From Limnohabitans sp. (GTDB lineage: Bacteria; Pseudomonadota; Gammaproteobacteria; Burkholderiales; Burkholderiaceae_C), in NCBI GenBank assembly GCA_021300495.1, contig JAJTDK010000002.1, positions 14,412-73,225 of the forward strand: a DNA stretch of 58,814 nucleotides, read 5' to 3'. The notes beneath the pieces were generated by a model. The model was not told the DNA's origin and did no database searches. It saw only the letters and a program-made list of their open reading frames with translations. Position numbers and translations under genes: made by a program. Positions 48,566 through 57,300 of the stretch are shown piece by piece; within the stretch, counting starts at the first letter, position 1, and every line of letters begins with the position of its first letter.

Positions 48566-49129
48566 TTAATTACCAGGATTTCTGGGCTCGTTGGCTGACG
48601 GTTGCGATCGTTGAATCAAGAATTTGAAAGCCATTAAAACCATTAGAGTACCCGCCCAGTTGCTCAAAGCCATGACACTGAAACTATTCAACAAGTTTTC
48701 AGTAAGGCCTTGTGAAAAAAACCAAACTTGATGAAGCAGTGCGCTGAGCGTAGCGAAAAGCAATGAAATTTTCAACAAGGCGAGCGGTGAGACCACTTTA
48801 AATTCAGGGTCCAAACCAAGAAATCTCACACTCAGCTTGCGTGCCAACCAAGGTGAGAAGCCTGCAACGCAACCGGTGATGAACGCAAATTCTAGGCCCA
48901 AATCAGGGTGAACTTGATAGTTCCAAAGCATGCCACCTAATGCGATCCCCAAAGCACCCCATTCCAATGCCAGTAGAACCAAGATGAACCTGAAACCACT
49001 TGGAAAAAACACCCAGTGCACATCGAATGAAAACTCAGAATCGCCCAAGAGCCATTCGTTTGTATAAAGCGCTAGGTAATAAACAGACGCAGAAAGCACA
49101 ATGATCAAGAGTTTGTTCAGCGATTTCAT
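48566..49129 (-). CDS. Membrane protein, about five helices, MASE1-like segment
   Basis: The 187-residue protein is almost entirely hydrophobic, with segments near residues 5-24, 45-68, 78-95, 112-136 and 148-172. The stretch FFPSGFRFILVLLALEWGALGIALGG resembles the first helices of MASE1 sensor domains (Trp/Phe-Pro-x-Gly then a Gly-rich helix), but no signalling domain is attached. Its ATG overlaps the stop of the upstream gene by 4 bases, so the two products are probably made together. I cannot assign a function. Confidence 0.72.
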   Translation of the reverse strand: MKSLNKLLIIVLSASVYYLALYTNEWLLGDSEFSFDVHWVFFPSGFRFILVLLALEWGALGIALGGMLWNYQVHPDLGLEFAFITGCVAGFSPWLARKLSVRFLGLDPEFKVVSPLALLKISLLFATLSALLHQVWFFSQGLTENLLNSFSVMALSNWAGTLMVLMAFKFLIQRSQPSANEPRNPGN

Positions 49130-49641
49130 GTGACGTTTTTTGAAATTCTTTCAACCAGCAAAGCGGCATACTGATCGATGATGTTTTGTGGCTCCTCTGG
49201 CGGCTGGACCAGGGCACTGGCTGGAGGGTAAAACCACTCCAACATGGCGCTGTCTGCAAGTCTGGCTCTGGCAATCAATTGAGATGTCACCAAGAAACGT
49301 CTAGCAACGACAACCCAAGGCACCACAACGCCTAGTTTAACTTCTAAATTTTGTGTGGCAGCGTCAATGATGACATTGCCCGCACGGCAAGCCACATGCC
49401 CGTTCCACTCGGGGGAAGCTTGTTGATTGCTTAGAAAGCCAACCACAAAATTGCGAGTCTGATCACTGTACCAAAGTTGGCAGGGCATCAACTCGTTGCG
49501 AATGGCAAACTTATTCAATACTTCTTGAGAAATGCGAGAAGTCAATGAACAATAAGTTCTTAGTTCAGCGGGCACATGCTCATAGAAAGCCAAACGCAAT
49601 TCATCGACGATTTGGTTTTCTGCATCCGTCAGAATGTTCAT
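49126..49641 (-). CDS. Hypothetical protein with possible papain/transglutaminase-like Cys-His-Asp triad
   Basis: A 171-residue soluble protein. TYCSLTSRISQEVLNKF places a cysteine at the start of a helix, WNGHVACRAGNVIIDAATQ supplies a histidine on one strand and an aspartate about 10 residues later. This Cys...His...Asp order is that of transglutaminase-like and related cysteine-protease folds, as in short bacterial proteins I recall with the same WxGH...IDxT pattern. The call is a fold-level inference. ATG 49641 (MNILTDAEN) is preferred over an upstream TTG. It heads a coupled operon with the membrane and winged-helix genes. Confidence 0.68.
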   Translation of the reverse strand: MNILTDAENQIVDELRLAFYEHVPAELRTYCSLTSRISQEVLNKFAIRNELMPCQLWYSDQTRNFVVGFLSNQQASPEWNGHVACRAGNVIIDAATQNLEVKLGVVVPWVVVARRFLVTSQLIARARLADSAMLEWFYPPASALVQPPEEPQNIIDQYAALLVERISKNVT

Positions 49642-49676
49642 TAAGTACAAAGAAGTTAATAATTTAGCATCACATG

Positions 49677-49705
49677 ATTATAGTTAATACTTTTTATTTT
49701 GATAA
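49677..49705 (-). promoter_or_regulatory. Predicted promoter of the 49641-48202 operon
   Basis: On the minus strand TTATCA (49705-49700) and a perfect TATAAT (49682-49677) are 17 bases apart. Transcription would start near 49670, about 29 bases before the ATG at 49641. It lies in a notably AT-rich stretch (about 49645-49735) between divergent genes. Confidence 0.6.
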
Positions 49706-49825
49706 GAATTTACTTAGACTGTAAATTTCGATATTCAGCGGTGGAAAGTATTGCGCCGTTTTGCTTGACAATGTGCGGTGGCAACGTGCCATCCTTTCAC
49801 ATGTCCATTTGATGGAGATTTCACC

Positions 49826-50014
49826 ATGTCAGAAATTCGCCCTGCCAGCCAAAGGCCAGAACCGCCTCGAGTACAACAAGAACGGCCCGTCAAAACGGAG
49901 CAAAAGGTCAAAAATGATCCACCGCCAAAAATGGAGCCTCAACGCGAAGTAGTTCGGCAAGAGGTCAGATCAAATGACAAGCCCAAAGGCGGCAACGTCG
50001 ACATCACGGTCTAA
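49826..50014 (+). CDS. Small disordered Pro/Lys/Glu/Gln-rich protein
   Basis: A 62-residue product, MSEIRPASQRPEPPRVQQER at the start, with no hydrophobic core, no cysteine and many Pro, Lys, Arg, Glu and Gln. It should be intrinsically disordered. GGAG lies 8 bases before the ATG, which is the main evidence that it is translated. It is alone on its strand before yebC. I recognise no family. Confidence 0.62.
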   Translation: MSEIRPASQRPEPPRVQQERPVKTEQKVKNDPPPKMEPQREVVRQEVRSNDKPKGGNVDITV

Positions 50015-50076
50015 GTTTTAAAGGGGGCGCATGACTTAAAATGACCCCTTAAATCTTCACACAGAAAGTAGACCCC

Positions 50077-50790
50077 ATGGGCGCCCAGTGGAAAGCAAAA
50101 GGCAAGGCACAAGCCGCAGACGCTAGAGGCAAACTCTTTGGGCGCTTGGCCAAAGACATCATGGTGGCCGCCAAGAGTGGGGCCGATCCCGCCGCCAACT
50201 CTCGCCTGCGCTTGGTCGTAGAGCAAGCTCGCAAGGTCTCTATGCCCAAAGACACGCTAGAGCGCGCCATCAAAAAAGGCGCCGGCTTGTTGGGCGACCC
50301 CGTTAATTTTGAACGCGTTATTTACGAAGGTTTTGCGCCCCATCAGGTGCCTTTGATGGTCGAGGCACTTACCGATAACCTCAACCGGACCGCCTCTGAA
50401 GTTCGCGTGCTTTTCCGCAAAGGACAACTGGGCTCTTCAGGTTCTGTGTCTTGGGATTTTGACCATGTGGGCATGATTGAAGCAGAAGCTTCCAAAGCTG
50501 ATGCAGATGCCGAGATGGCCGCCATTGAAGCTGGTGCACAAGACTTTGAAGCCGCCGATGAAGACGGTGTGACGGTGTTCATCACAGACCCAACAGATCT
50601 AGATTTGGTCAGCAAGGCTTTGCCCGAGCATGGCTTCACGGTGTTGTCCAACAAGTTGGGCTACAAACCCAAAAACCCCGTTAACCCTGCCAACCTCAGC
50701 GCCGAGCAGCTTGAGGAAGTAGAAAACTTTTTGGCTGCCATTGATGGCAATGATGACGTTCAAAACGTTTTTGTAGGCTTGGCCAATTAA
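50077..50790 (+). CDS. yebC: YebC/PmpR family (TACO1-type) protein
   Basis: The 237-residue protein starts [19 protein letters not shown] and contains [34 protein letters not shown], the diagnostic YebC/TACO1 segments. The family was long called a transcriptional regulator; newer work on relatives points to ribosome-associated help in translating difficult proline tracts, while PmpR acts on DNA. Its stop is 3 bases from the convergent small-protein gene. Confidence 0.95.
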   Translation: MGAQWKAKGKAQAADARGKLFGRLAKDIMVAAKSGADPAANSRLRLVVEQARKVSMPKDTLERAIKKGAGLLGDPVNFERVIYEGFAPHQVPLMVEALTDNLNRTASEVRVLFRKGQLGSSGSVSWDFDHVGMIEAEASKADADAEMAAIEAGAQDFEAADEDGVTVFITDPTDLDLVSKALPEHGFTVLSNKLGYKPKNPVNPANLSAEQLEEVENFLAAIDGNDDVQNVFVGLAN

Positions 50791-50793
50791 GCA

Positions 50794-51096
50794 TCATTTC
50801 GCTGCAGGCTTGGGTTTTTCGGGGCCCGTTGCTTTTTCTAAGCAGACAATTTTGCCGGGTTTTTCTTTGTATTCAAATTTAGGACATGCACTGGGATTGC
50901 TGTTCTTTTCAACATGCTGTGGCAATGAATCTGCTGTTGGTTTAGGACGCGGAATGCGCTCAGGCACTGCTGACCGTTCTGGTTTCTTTTTATCATCCGC
51001 TTTGGGTGGGTCTGCTGCGTTGGCATTGAAAGCCAACAGGATGATCCCTAAAAATAAAAATTTATAGTGCCTCGCAGTCCCTGCATTGAACCACAT
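50794..51096 (-). CDS. Small exported Pro/Lys-rich protein
   Basis: About 100 residues with a signal peptide (hydrophobic FLFLGIILLAFNANA, cleavage expected after ANA) and a mature part rich in Lys, Pro and Asp/Glu. Two cysteines (SACPKF and KIVCLEK) are 14 residues apart and could form a disulfide. No family is recognised. ATG 51096 is used; a TTG at 51111 would add five residues. It is divergent from the damaged pilB 5' end, with fewer than 80 bases between. Confidence 0.66.
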   Translation of the reverse strand: MWFNAGTARHYKFLFLGIILLAFNANAADPPKADDKKKPERSAVPERIPRPKPTADSLPQHVEKNSNPSACPKFEYKEKPGKIVCLEKATGPEKPKPAAK

Positions 51097-51169
51097 GACA
51101 TTCTGATTCAATTTTTCAATTTGAACAAGCAGGCTGCCACACTACCGCACAAATTCTTGCATTTCGAGT

Positions 51170-52294
51170 TTGAACCGAGCCTCTGACATCCATTTCGAAC
51201 CTTTCGAGAATTTTTTTCGTGTCCGCTTGCGTGTCGATGGCGTGCTGCAAGAAATACCACCGCCACCATTTGAGTTGAAAGAACAAATCGTTTCGTGCAT
51301 CAAAGTTTTGTCGCGCTTAGACATTGCAGAAAAACGTTTACCGCAAGACGGTCGCATGAACCTTGGCCTCAAAAATACACAGCGCCTGAATTTACGGGTG
51401 AGTACATTGCCGACACTCTTTGGCGAAAAGATTGTGGTGCGCATATTGCCAACCGATTTGGCAAAGCTCAACTTAGAGCACTTGGGTTATGGCCTTGCCG
51501 ACAAACAAAAAATGCTTGACGCCATCCAAAAACCACATGGCATGGTTTTGGTCACAGGGCCTACGGGTTCAGGCAAGTCGCAATCTTTGTATGCCTGTTT
51601 GAACTTACTGAACCGGGTTGAAGTCAATATTGCCAGCGTAGAAGACCCCTCTGAAATTCAGTTGCCAGGCATCAACCAAGTCAATGTGAAAGAAAAAATT
51701 GGCCTGAATTTCGCCACATCACTTCGCGCCTTTTTACGCCAAGACCCCGACATCCTCATGGTGGGAGAAATCAGAGACCATGAAACGGCAGACATTGTCA
51801 TGAAGGCTTCGCAAACAGGTCATTTGGTGCTGTCCACTTTGCACACACAAGACGCACCCAGCGCTTTGGTTCGCCTGCGCAACATGGGCGTTGCAGCCTA
51901 CAACTTAGCCTCTAGCATCAGCCTCATTTCTGCACAGCGCTTGGTTCGCCGCTTGTGCGTGCACTGTCGAACGCCCATCAGTGTGTCTTCTCAATCACTG
52001 AAAGAATTAGGTTTCCAGTCTTTCACCCACCAAGCCGCACCACAGCATCATTTTTATTCTGCACAAGGCTGTTCACAGTGCCACAAGGGCTATTGGGGGC
52101 GAATTGGTTTGTTCCAAGTCATGCCGATTACAGCGGCATTGCAGCATTTGATTTTGCACAATGCCAGTGGCCATGAACTGACAGCACAAGCCGAAAAAGA
52201 GGGCATCAACACGCTGCGACATGCAGGACTTCTACAAGCCTCCATGGGCACCACCTCTTTGTCCGAAGTACTGGCGCATACCGATGTCACTTGA
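51170..52294 (+). pseudogene. pilB: Type IV pilus assembly ATPase PilB, 5' end missing
   Basis: The open frame encodes 374 residues of the GspE/PilB catalytic core. It starts immediately at NRASDIHFEPFENFFRVRLR, the linker between the N-terminal and ATPase domains, so the usual 170-190 N-terminal residues are absent. The core is complete: TLPTLFGEKIVVRIL, Walker A GPTGSGKS (about residue 130), Asp box, Walker B DILMVGEIRD, His box and the zinc pairs CVHC and CSQC. The only start is TTG at 51170 with no ribosome-binding site. Upstream, another frame (51099-51167) reads ...TAQILAFRV, which looks like the expected preceding helix shifted by one base. PilB powers pilus extension at the inner membrane. 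It may be a pseudogene, a ComGA-like short form, or an assembly error. Confidence 0.8.
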
Positions 52295-53408
52295 TGCGGC
52301 CCTCTCACGTGCAGTCGCCAGGCGGCAGGCTGCGCCCCTTCGCAGGCTGAAAAGCAAGGCTGTGCCGGCCAAAACACTGAGCGTTTTCACGCGGCAGTGG
52401 TCTGCGCTCATGAGTGCAGGTATTCCACTGTCGCAGGCTTTTGAATTACTCAGTCAAAGCATTGTGGGCAATCGTTCTACTCAGAAGGCCTTTGGCAACA
52501 CACTGCAAACACTTCGCAACGAGGTCAATGCAGGCCAGTCACTGCACACTGCTTTTCAAAAGCATCCGCAAGTTTTCAATCAACATTACTGCAGTTTGTT
52601 GCACGCAGGCGAGTCAGCTGGTATTTTGGACAGCATATTGAGCCGCTTGGCAGATACCCTTGAAGCCCATGCCGCCCTGAAAGCCAAACTCAAAAATGCG
52701 CTCATTTACCCAGCAAGCATCTTGGTCATCGCCGTCATTGTGATGGTGGTCATCTTGTTGTGGGTGGTGCCTGTCTTTGAAGATGTTTTCAAGAGCATGG
52801 GCGCGTCATTGCCTTGGGCAACACAGCAATTGATCAACATGAGCTTTTGGGTGGGGCAATGGGCTGGCGTGCTTTCAGGATCGCTTTTGGCACTCATCGC
52901 ATTGCTGCATGGGGTGCACCACAGGTCCTTGAAGCTCCAAATCATTTTTGAAAAAATGACATTTCAATGTCCTGTTGTGGGGCCGCTTTTGCAAGCCGCC
53001 ATGATCGTCAAATGGGCACAAACCTTGTCGGCCTTGCTTCAGGCCGGCATACCTTTGGCCGAAGCACTGGCACCCGCTTCAGCCGCAACTGTGTCGCCCA
53101 ATTTGGCACAAGCCACGCTGGCTATGGTGCAAAGCATTCAAGAGGGCCACAGTTTGAGCAAGGCCATGTCAAAATCCAACTTATTCTCTGCCATGACCAT
53201 TCAGATGTGCGCCATAGGCGAAGAAACGGGATCACTTGATACCATGCTTGAACGCACAGCCAAACTCATGGAGTCCGATCTGAATCAACAAATTGGCAAT
53301 CTGTCCACGCTCCTAGAGCCCGTCATCATGGTCGTGCTGGGCACGCTCATAGGCGGCATTTTGTTGGCCTTGTACATGCCCATCTTCAACTTAGGACAAG
53401 TCTTTTGA
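52284..53408 (+). CDS. pilC: Type IV pilus inner-membrane platform protein PilC
   Basis: A 374-residue member of the GspF/PilC family with two homologous halves, each with TRQ/..AGIPL helices (TLSVFTRQWSALMSAGIPLSQ and VKWAQTLSALLQAGIPLAEA), three membrane segments (about 155-185, 205-225, 340-365) and the motif CAIGEETGSLDTML. Compared with typical PilC (about 405) the N-terminus lacks the short YEWEGKDRNGK-like strand region. ATG 52284 overlaps the end of pilB by 11 bases. It forms the platform on which the ATPase and pilin assemble. Confidence 0.92.
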   Translation: MSLDAALSRAVARRQAAPLRRLKSKAVPAKTLSVFTRQWSALMSAGIPLSQAFELLSQSIVGNRSTQKAFGNTLQTLRNEVNAGQSLHTAFQKHPQVFNQHYCSLLHAGESAGILDSILSRLADTLEAHAALKAKLKNALIYPASILVIAVIVMVVILLWVVPVFEDVFKSMGASLPWATQQLINMSFWVGQWAGVLSGSLLALIALLHGVHHRSLKLQIIFEKMTFQCPVVGPLLQAAMIVKWAQTLSALLQAGIPLAEALAPASAATVSPNLAQATLAMVQSIQEGHSLSKAMSKSNLFSAMTIQMCAIGEETGSLDTMLERTAKLMESDLNQQIGNLSTLLEPVIMVVLGTLIGGILLALYMPIFNLGQVF

Positions 53409-54268
53409 TCACCCTCACTGCATGGCCTCAATTGTGGCTGCCACCAGGCAGCATGGGCTGGGTCATGCCCCATTTTGTAGAAGTCAGTTGGGCGCACATC
53501 ATTTTGATGGCTGCCATTGGCTTGGTCATCGGCAGCTTTGTCAACGTGCTCATTCACCGTATACCGCAAATGATTTTGAGGGCTGACGAAAGTGGTCCCA
53601 TTGGCCTCAATTTATCAACCCCCCGATCACACTGCCCTCACTGCCACCACACACTGAGTTGGTATGAGCTCATTCCGGTTTTGTCTTTTGTTGGGTGCTT
53701 TGGACGCTGCAAACATTGCAATGAGGCCATTTCCTTTCGCTACCCAGGGGTTGAACTCCTCACCGCTGTTTTGTTTTGCATGTCACTCCTGAAGTTTGGT
53801 TTTGGCTATACAGCCTTGCTAGGTGGTTTCTTCTGCGCTGCCCTTTTGGCCTTGGCCTGGATTGATGCCGAAACATTCCTCCTCCCAGATGTTCTGACCC
53901 AAGCCTTGCTGTGGGTGGGCCTCATTGGCAGCGCCATGTCGCTCACCCCCACCCCACTCATGCATTCATTGTCTGGTGCAGTTCTGGGCTATGGGCTTCT
54001 TTGGCTGGTCAGCTGGGGCTTTGAGAAAGTGGCGGGCAAAGAGGGTATGGGGCAGGGCGATCTCAAACTGCTGGCCGGCCTTGGCGCTTGGGTGGGGGTT
54101 TGGAGCCTTTTGCCTTTGCTCTTGTTGGCCTCTGTTTCTGGGCTGATTTTTGGGGTCATCCAAAAAATGAGGGGGCAACTGGGTCACAATGGACACTTCG
54201 CTTTTGGACCTTTTTTAGCCTTTTCTGGATTCGCATGTTTCTTTTTAGGCATTTCCATGGGGGCTTAA
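53405..54268 (+). CDS. pilD: Prepilin peptidase/N-methyltransferase
   Basis: A 287-residue polytopic aspartic protease that trims and N-methylates type IV prepilins. IGSFVNVLIHRIP, the cytoplasmic zinc loop with CPHC and CKHC, and the two aspartates in WIDAETFLLPD and GMGQGDLKLLAGLG are present. The TTG at 53405 overlaps the pilC stop (TTGA), favouring translational coupling; ATG 53453 is an alternative and would remove 16 residues. The run pilB-pilC-pilD-coaE-zapD-yacG is standard for the group. Confidence 0.93.
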   Translation: MITLTAWPQLWLPPGSMGWVMPHFVEVSWAHIILMAAIGLVIGSFVNVLIHRIPQMILRADESGPIGLNLSTPRSHCPHCHHTLSWYELIPVLSFVGCFGRCKHCNEAISFRYPGVELLTAVLFCMSLLKFGFGYTALLGGFFCAALLALAWIDAETFLLPDVLTQALLWVGLIGSAMSLTPTPLMHSLSGAVLGYGLLWLVSWGFEKVAGKEGMGQGDLKLLAGLGAWVGVWSLLPLLLLASVSGLIFGVIQKMRGQLGHNGHFAFGPFLAFSGFACFFLGISMGA

Positions 54269-54272
54269 CCCG

Positions 54273-54887
54273 TTGAGCCGCAAGCCACTTCGACTGGGGC
54301 TGACGGGCGGCATTGGCAGCGGCAAGAGCACGGTGGCCAGCATCATGGCCAGCTCGGGTGCGGCGGTCATGGATGCGGATGCAATTTCTAGGTCACTCAC
54401 CATGCCCGGAGGGAGAGCCATTTCTGCCATATTGGCTGAATTTGGCGAGCAATTAATTGCCTCCGATGGCGCCATGAACAGAGACGCCATGCGAGCACTG
54501 GTCTTTTCCAACCCCGAGAGCAAGCGACAGCTTGAGGCCATCATTCACCCATTGGTGGGGCAAGTCCTTCAAGAAGAAAGTGTTGCCGCCATTGCGGCAG
54601 GCCATGCCTGCTTAGTCTATGACGTCCCCTTGTTGGTAGAGTCTGGCGAACGCTGGCGACGCCAAGTCGACTTGGTTTGCGTGGTCGACTGTGAGGTGGA
54701 AACTCAAATTCAAAGGGTGATGAGCAGAAACCAGCTGGGCCGGACAGAAATCGAGCGAATCATTTCTCAGCAAGCCAGTCGGCAACAGCGATTGGGCTGT
54801 GCCGATGCGGTCATTTTCAATGAAGGCATCGATTTAGCGCATTTGAAGCAACTGGTGCATGAAATGATGGCCCGCTTCGGGCTATGA
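54273..54887 (+). CDS. coaE: Dephospho-CoA kinase
   Basis: CoaE phosphorylates the 3'-hydroxyl of dephospho-CoA in the last step of coenzyme A synthesis. The 204-residue protein has a P-loop LGLTGGIGSGKSTVA at the start, DADAISRSL, HPLVGQ and the lid region RNQLGRTEIERII. It uses a TTG start at 54273, 4 bases after the pilD stop; no in-frame ATG precedes the P-loop, so this start is well supported. Confidence 0.95.
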   Translation: MSRKPLRLGLTGGIGSGKSTVASIMASSGAAVMDADAISRSLTMPGGRAISAILAEFGEQLIASDGAMNRDAMRALVFSNPESKRQLEAIIHPLVGQVLQEESVAAIAAGHACLVYDVPLLVESGERWRRQVDLVCVVDCEVETQIQRVMSRNQLGRTEIERIISQQASRQQRLGCADAVIFNEGIDLAHLKQLVHEMMARFGL

Positions 54888-54909
54888 TCTTGGCACAGAA
54901 AGACGCAGC

Positions 54910-55665
54910 GTGATACTTTACGAATACCCCCTCAACGAACGAACTCGGACCTATTTGCGTCTGCAACATTTGTTTGCGCGTTTCAACCAGTTGAGCCAGC
55001 GTTCTGAAGCACTTGATCACCATTACGCGCTCACCACGATGTTTGAAATCATGGAAGTGGCTTCCCGCTCTGAATTGAAATCAGAAATTCTCAAAGACAT
55101 TGAACGCCACAAACAGCAACTCAATAGCTACCGTGGCAACCCCTCCATTTCAGAGCAAGCCCTTGATCTGGTCATTGAACAACTCGACCAACGCTTCGAA
55201 GCGCTGAACAGCACGATTGGCAAAATAGGCAGTGCTTTGGGCGAAAGCGAATTTCTCAACAGCATTCGAAGCCGTTCAGCCATTCCTGGCGGAACATGCG
55301 AATTTGACTTGCCTGCTTACCACGCATGGCAACACCATGAGCCCGCCGCCAGGCAAGCCAATTTGTTCGATTGGTCGCAACACTTTGCGCCTTTGGCCAA
55401 AGCCATTCAACTCATTCTCAAAATGATGCGCGAATCAGGCAGCAACCAAAAAGTCATGGCAACGGGTGGCCAGCTTCAACAAAATTTACCGCAGGGTCGC
55501 AATTTTCAATTGCTTCGTTTGCGAATTGACGAAAGTTTAAACCTCACACCCGAGATCAGCTGTAACAGGCTGCTGGTCGTCATTCGGCTCATGCAACAAC
55601 AAGCCGACGGCAAGCTGATTGCCAACAAAGAAGACACCCCCTTTGAAATGACGCTTTGCGCTTAA
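54910..55665 (+). CDS. zapD: Cell division protein ZapD
   Basis: ZapD bundles FtsZ filaments and stabilises the Z-ring. The 251-residue protein begins ILYEYPLNERTRTYLRLQHLF, the ZapD N-terminus, and shows RSRSAIPGGTCEFDLPAYHAW and LRLRIDESLNLTPEIS. It starts with GTG at 54910, 22 bases after coaE. The coaE-zapD-yacG order is the same as in E. coli. Confidence 0.96.
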   Translation: MILYEYPLNERTRTYLRLQHLFARFNQLSQRSEALDHHYALTTMFEIMEVASRSELKSEILKDIERHKQQLNSYRGNPSISEQALDLVIEQLDQRFEALNSTIGKIGSALGESEFLNSIRSRSAIPGGTCEFDLPAYHAWQHHEPAARQANLFDWSQHFAPLAKAIQLILKMMRESGSNQKVMATGGQLQQNLPQGRNFQLLRLRIDESLNLTPEISCNRLLVVIRLMQQQADGKLIANKEDTPFEMTLCA

Positions 55666-55695
55666 AGCGCAGGCCATGAGAACCTCCTGAGACAG

Positions 55696-55902
55696 ATGAG
55701 TGAGCCATCCGCCAAGCCCAAACAAGTGAAGTGCCCCACCTGTGGCGGCCCCAGTCTTTTCAGCCCACAAAACACCTACCGTCCCTTTTGCAGCGCAAGA
55801 TGCAAAGGGATTGACTTGGGTGCTTGGGCCAATGAGAGCTTCAGAGTGCCAGAAGACACGCCCCCCGATCAAGAAAATTATGGCGACCCTAAGTTGCAGT
55901 AA
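55696..55902 (+). CDS. yacG: DNA gyrase inhibitor / zinc-binding protein YacG
   Basis: A 68-residue zinc-ribbon protein with the four ligand cysteines in CPTCGG and FCSARCKGIDLGAWANE, the YacG signature. YacG binds GyrB and blocks DNA binding in vitro. It follows zapD by 30 bases and ends 7 bases from the convergent mutT stop. Confidence 0.95.
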   Translation: MSEPSAKPKQVKCPTCGGPSLFSPQNTYRPFCSARCKGIDLGAWANESFRVPEDTPPDQENYGDPKLQ

Positions 55903-55909
55903 CAAGGGC

Positions 55910-56407
55910 TTAGCTTGCAGCCTGATGCGTGTCACCCACAAAGCCACTTTCTTCGGCCAACCAAGTTAGAACAGGCACGGTGCCAGGCAATACAGGCATC
56001 ACTTGAACGGGCAAGCTTTGCCAAGCAAACTGTTGACCTTCTCGCATTTCCAAGTTGCCTTGCCAACTGAGAACCTTGCAAAAGTTCAGCCTGACCAAAG
56101 CATGCGGATAGTCCACCAACTGTTGTCGCCAAATTTGCACGTCACCAATCTTCAAACCAAGCTCTTCTTCAAGTTCTCGCGTTAAAGCCTGTTCTACGGT
56201 TTCATGGGCCTCTAGCTTGCCTCCCGGAAACTCCCAGTAAGCTTCGTACACTTTGCCTGGCGGTCTTGAGGTGAGCAAGAATTGATTTTGCGCATTGATC
56301 AAAATACCCACCGCCACATCGACTGTCTTGCGATGTTGCCCGCCGTCGCGTTGAAGATGCGCATCCGCCACCAGCAAAGACTGGGCAGGTGCAGAGCTTG
56401 TACTCAC
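55910..56407 (-). CDS. mutT: MutT-type Nudix hydrolase (8-oxo-dGTP diphosphatase)
   Basis: A 165-residue Nudix enzyme. VAVGILINAQNQFLLTSRPPGK and YWEFPGGKLEAHETVEQALT lead into the complete box G-x5-E-x7-RELxEELGL. MutT removes oxidised dGTP from the pool; position next to secA-argJ-DUF815 supports that name over other Nudix roles. GTG 56407 overlaps the stop of the DUF815 gene by 4 bases. About 25 residues precede the core and are not conserved. Confidence 0.9.
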   Translation of the reverse strand: MSTSSAPAQSLLVADAHLQRDGGQHRKTVDVAVGILINAQNQFLLTSRPPGKVYEAYWEFPGGKLEAHETVEQALTRELEEELGLKIGDVQIWRQQLVDYPHALVRLNFCKVLSWQGNLEMREGQQFAWQSLPVQVMPVLPGTVPVLTWLAEESGFVGDTHQAAS

Positions 56408-57300
56408 AGTGATCGCTGAGTCGAAGCGCCCTGTCCCATGCGCCCTACACAATCACGCGCAAACTGATAGGCCACTCGGCCACTGCGCGAACCACGTTCA
56501 AGGGCCCAGACCAGCGCTTCAGGACCGCAGGCTTGAATGACGGCTTCGCTGGCACCCAATGACCGCAACCATTGCGCCACGATGGCAAGGTATTCGTCTT
56601 GCGAGAAGGGGTAAAAGCTGATCCACAAACCAAAGCGCTCTGACAAAGAAATTTTTTCTTCAATGACTTCACCCGGATGCACCTCACCGTCTTCGGTGTG
56701 GGTGTAGGTCAGGTTGTCCTTCATGTGCTCTGGCAATAAATGGCGACGGTTGCTGGTGGCGTAGATGAGCACATTGGGTGTGGATGCCGCCACAGAACCG
56801 TCGAGAATGGATTTCAAAGCTTTGTAGCCACCTTCGCCATCTTCAAAGCTCAGGTCATCGCAAAAGATGATGAACTTTTCTGGCCTACCAGCAACTACAT
56901 CGACAATGTCGGGTAAATCGGTCAGGTCTTCTTTGTCAACTTCAATGAGGCGCAAACCTTTTGACGCGTAGGCATTCAAACAAGCTTTGATCAAAGAAGA
57001 TTTGCCGGTGCCCCGTGAACCTGTTAGGAGCACATTGTTGGCAGGCAAACCTTGTACAAATTGCAAAGTGTTTTGTTGCAACTTTTCTTTCTGTCCATCA
57101 ATTTCCTGCAAGTCAGCCAGGTTCATGTCTGACACATGGCGCACAGCCTCTAAGACACCATGACCAGAGGCACGCTTGCGATAGCGCCAGGCAATGGCTT
57201 CAGTCCAATTGGGCTCACTTAAAGGCTGGGGCAAAACGCGTTCAATGCGCTCCATCATGAGCACAGCGCGTTCTAAAAGTTTTTCTATGGCGTCGCTCAT
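56404..57300 (-). CDS. DUF815 AAA-family ATP-binding protein
   Basis: A 298-residue P-loop ATPase. Walker A is [14 protein letters not shown] (about residue 93), Walker B is [16 protein letters not shown], and [11 protein letters not shown] with the following acidic loop is typical of DUF815. The N-terminal 80 residues are helical. Members are widespread but have no settled role. Its ATG overlaps the argJ stop and its stop overlaps the mutT start, each by 4 bases, so argJ, DUF815 and mutT are translated as a chain. Confidence 0.92.
   Translation of the reverse strand: MSDAIEKLLERAVLMMERIERVLPQPLSEPNWTEAIAWRYRKRASGHGVLEAVRHVSDMNLADLQEIDGQKEKLQQNTLQFVQGLPANNVLLTGSRGTGKSSLIKACLNAYASKGLRLIEVDKEDLTDLPDIVDVVAGRPEKFIIFCDDLSFEDGEGGYKALKSILDGSVAASTPNVLIYATSNRRHLLPEHMKDNLTYTHTEDGEVHPGEVIEEKISLSERFGLWISFYPFSQDEYLAIVAQWLRSLGASEAVIQACGPEALVWALERGSRSGRVAYQFARDCVGRMGQGASTQRSL

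Noticed and set aside
49651-49740. AT-rich stretch as a horizontally acquired island boundary
   Set aside because: It is under 100 bases, lies between divergent genes and is adequately explained by promoter sequence; no repeats or mobility genes flank it.
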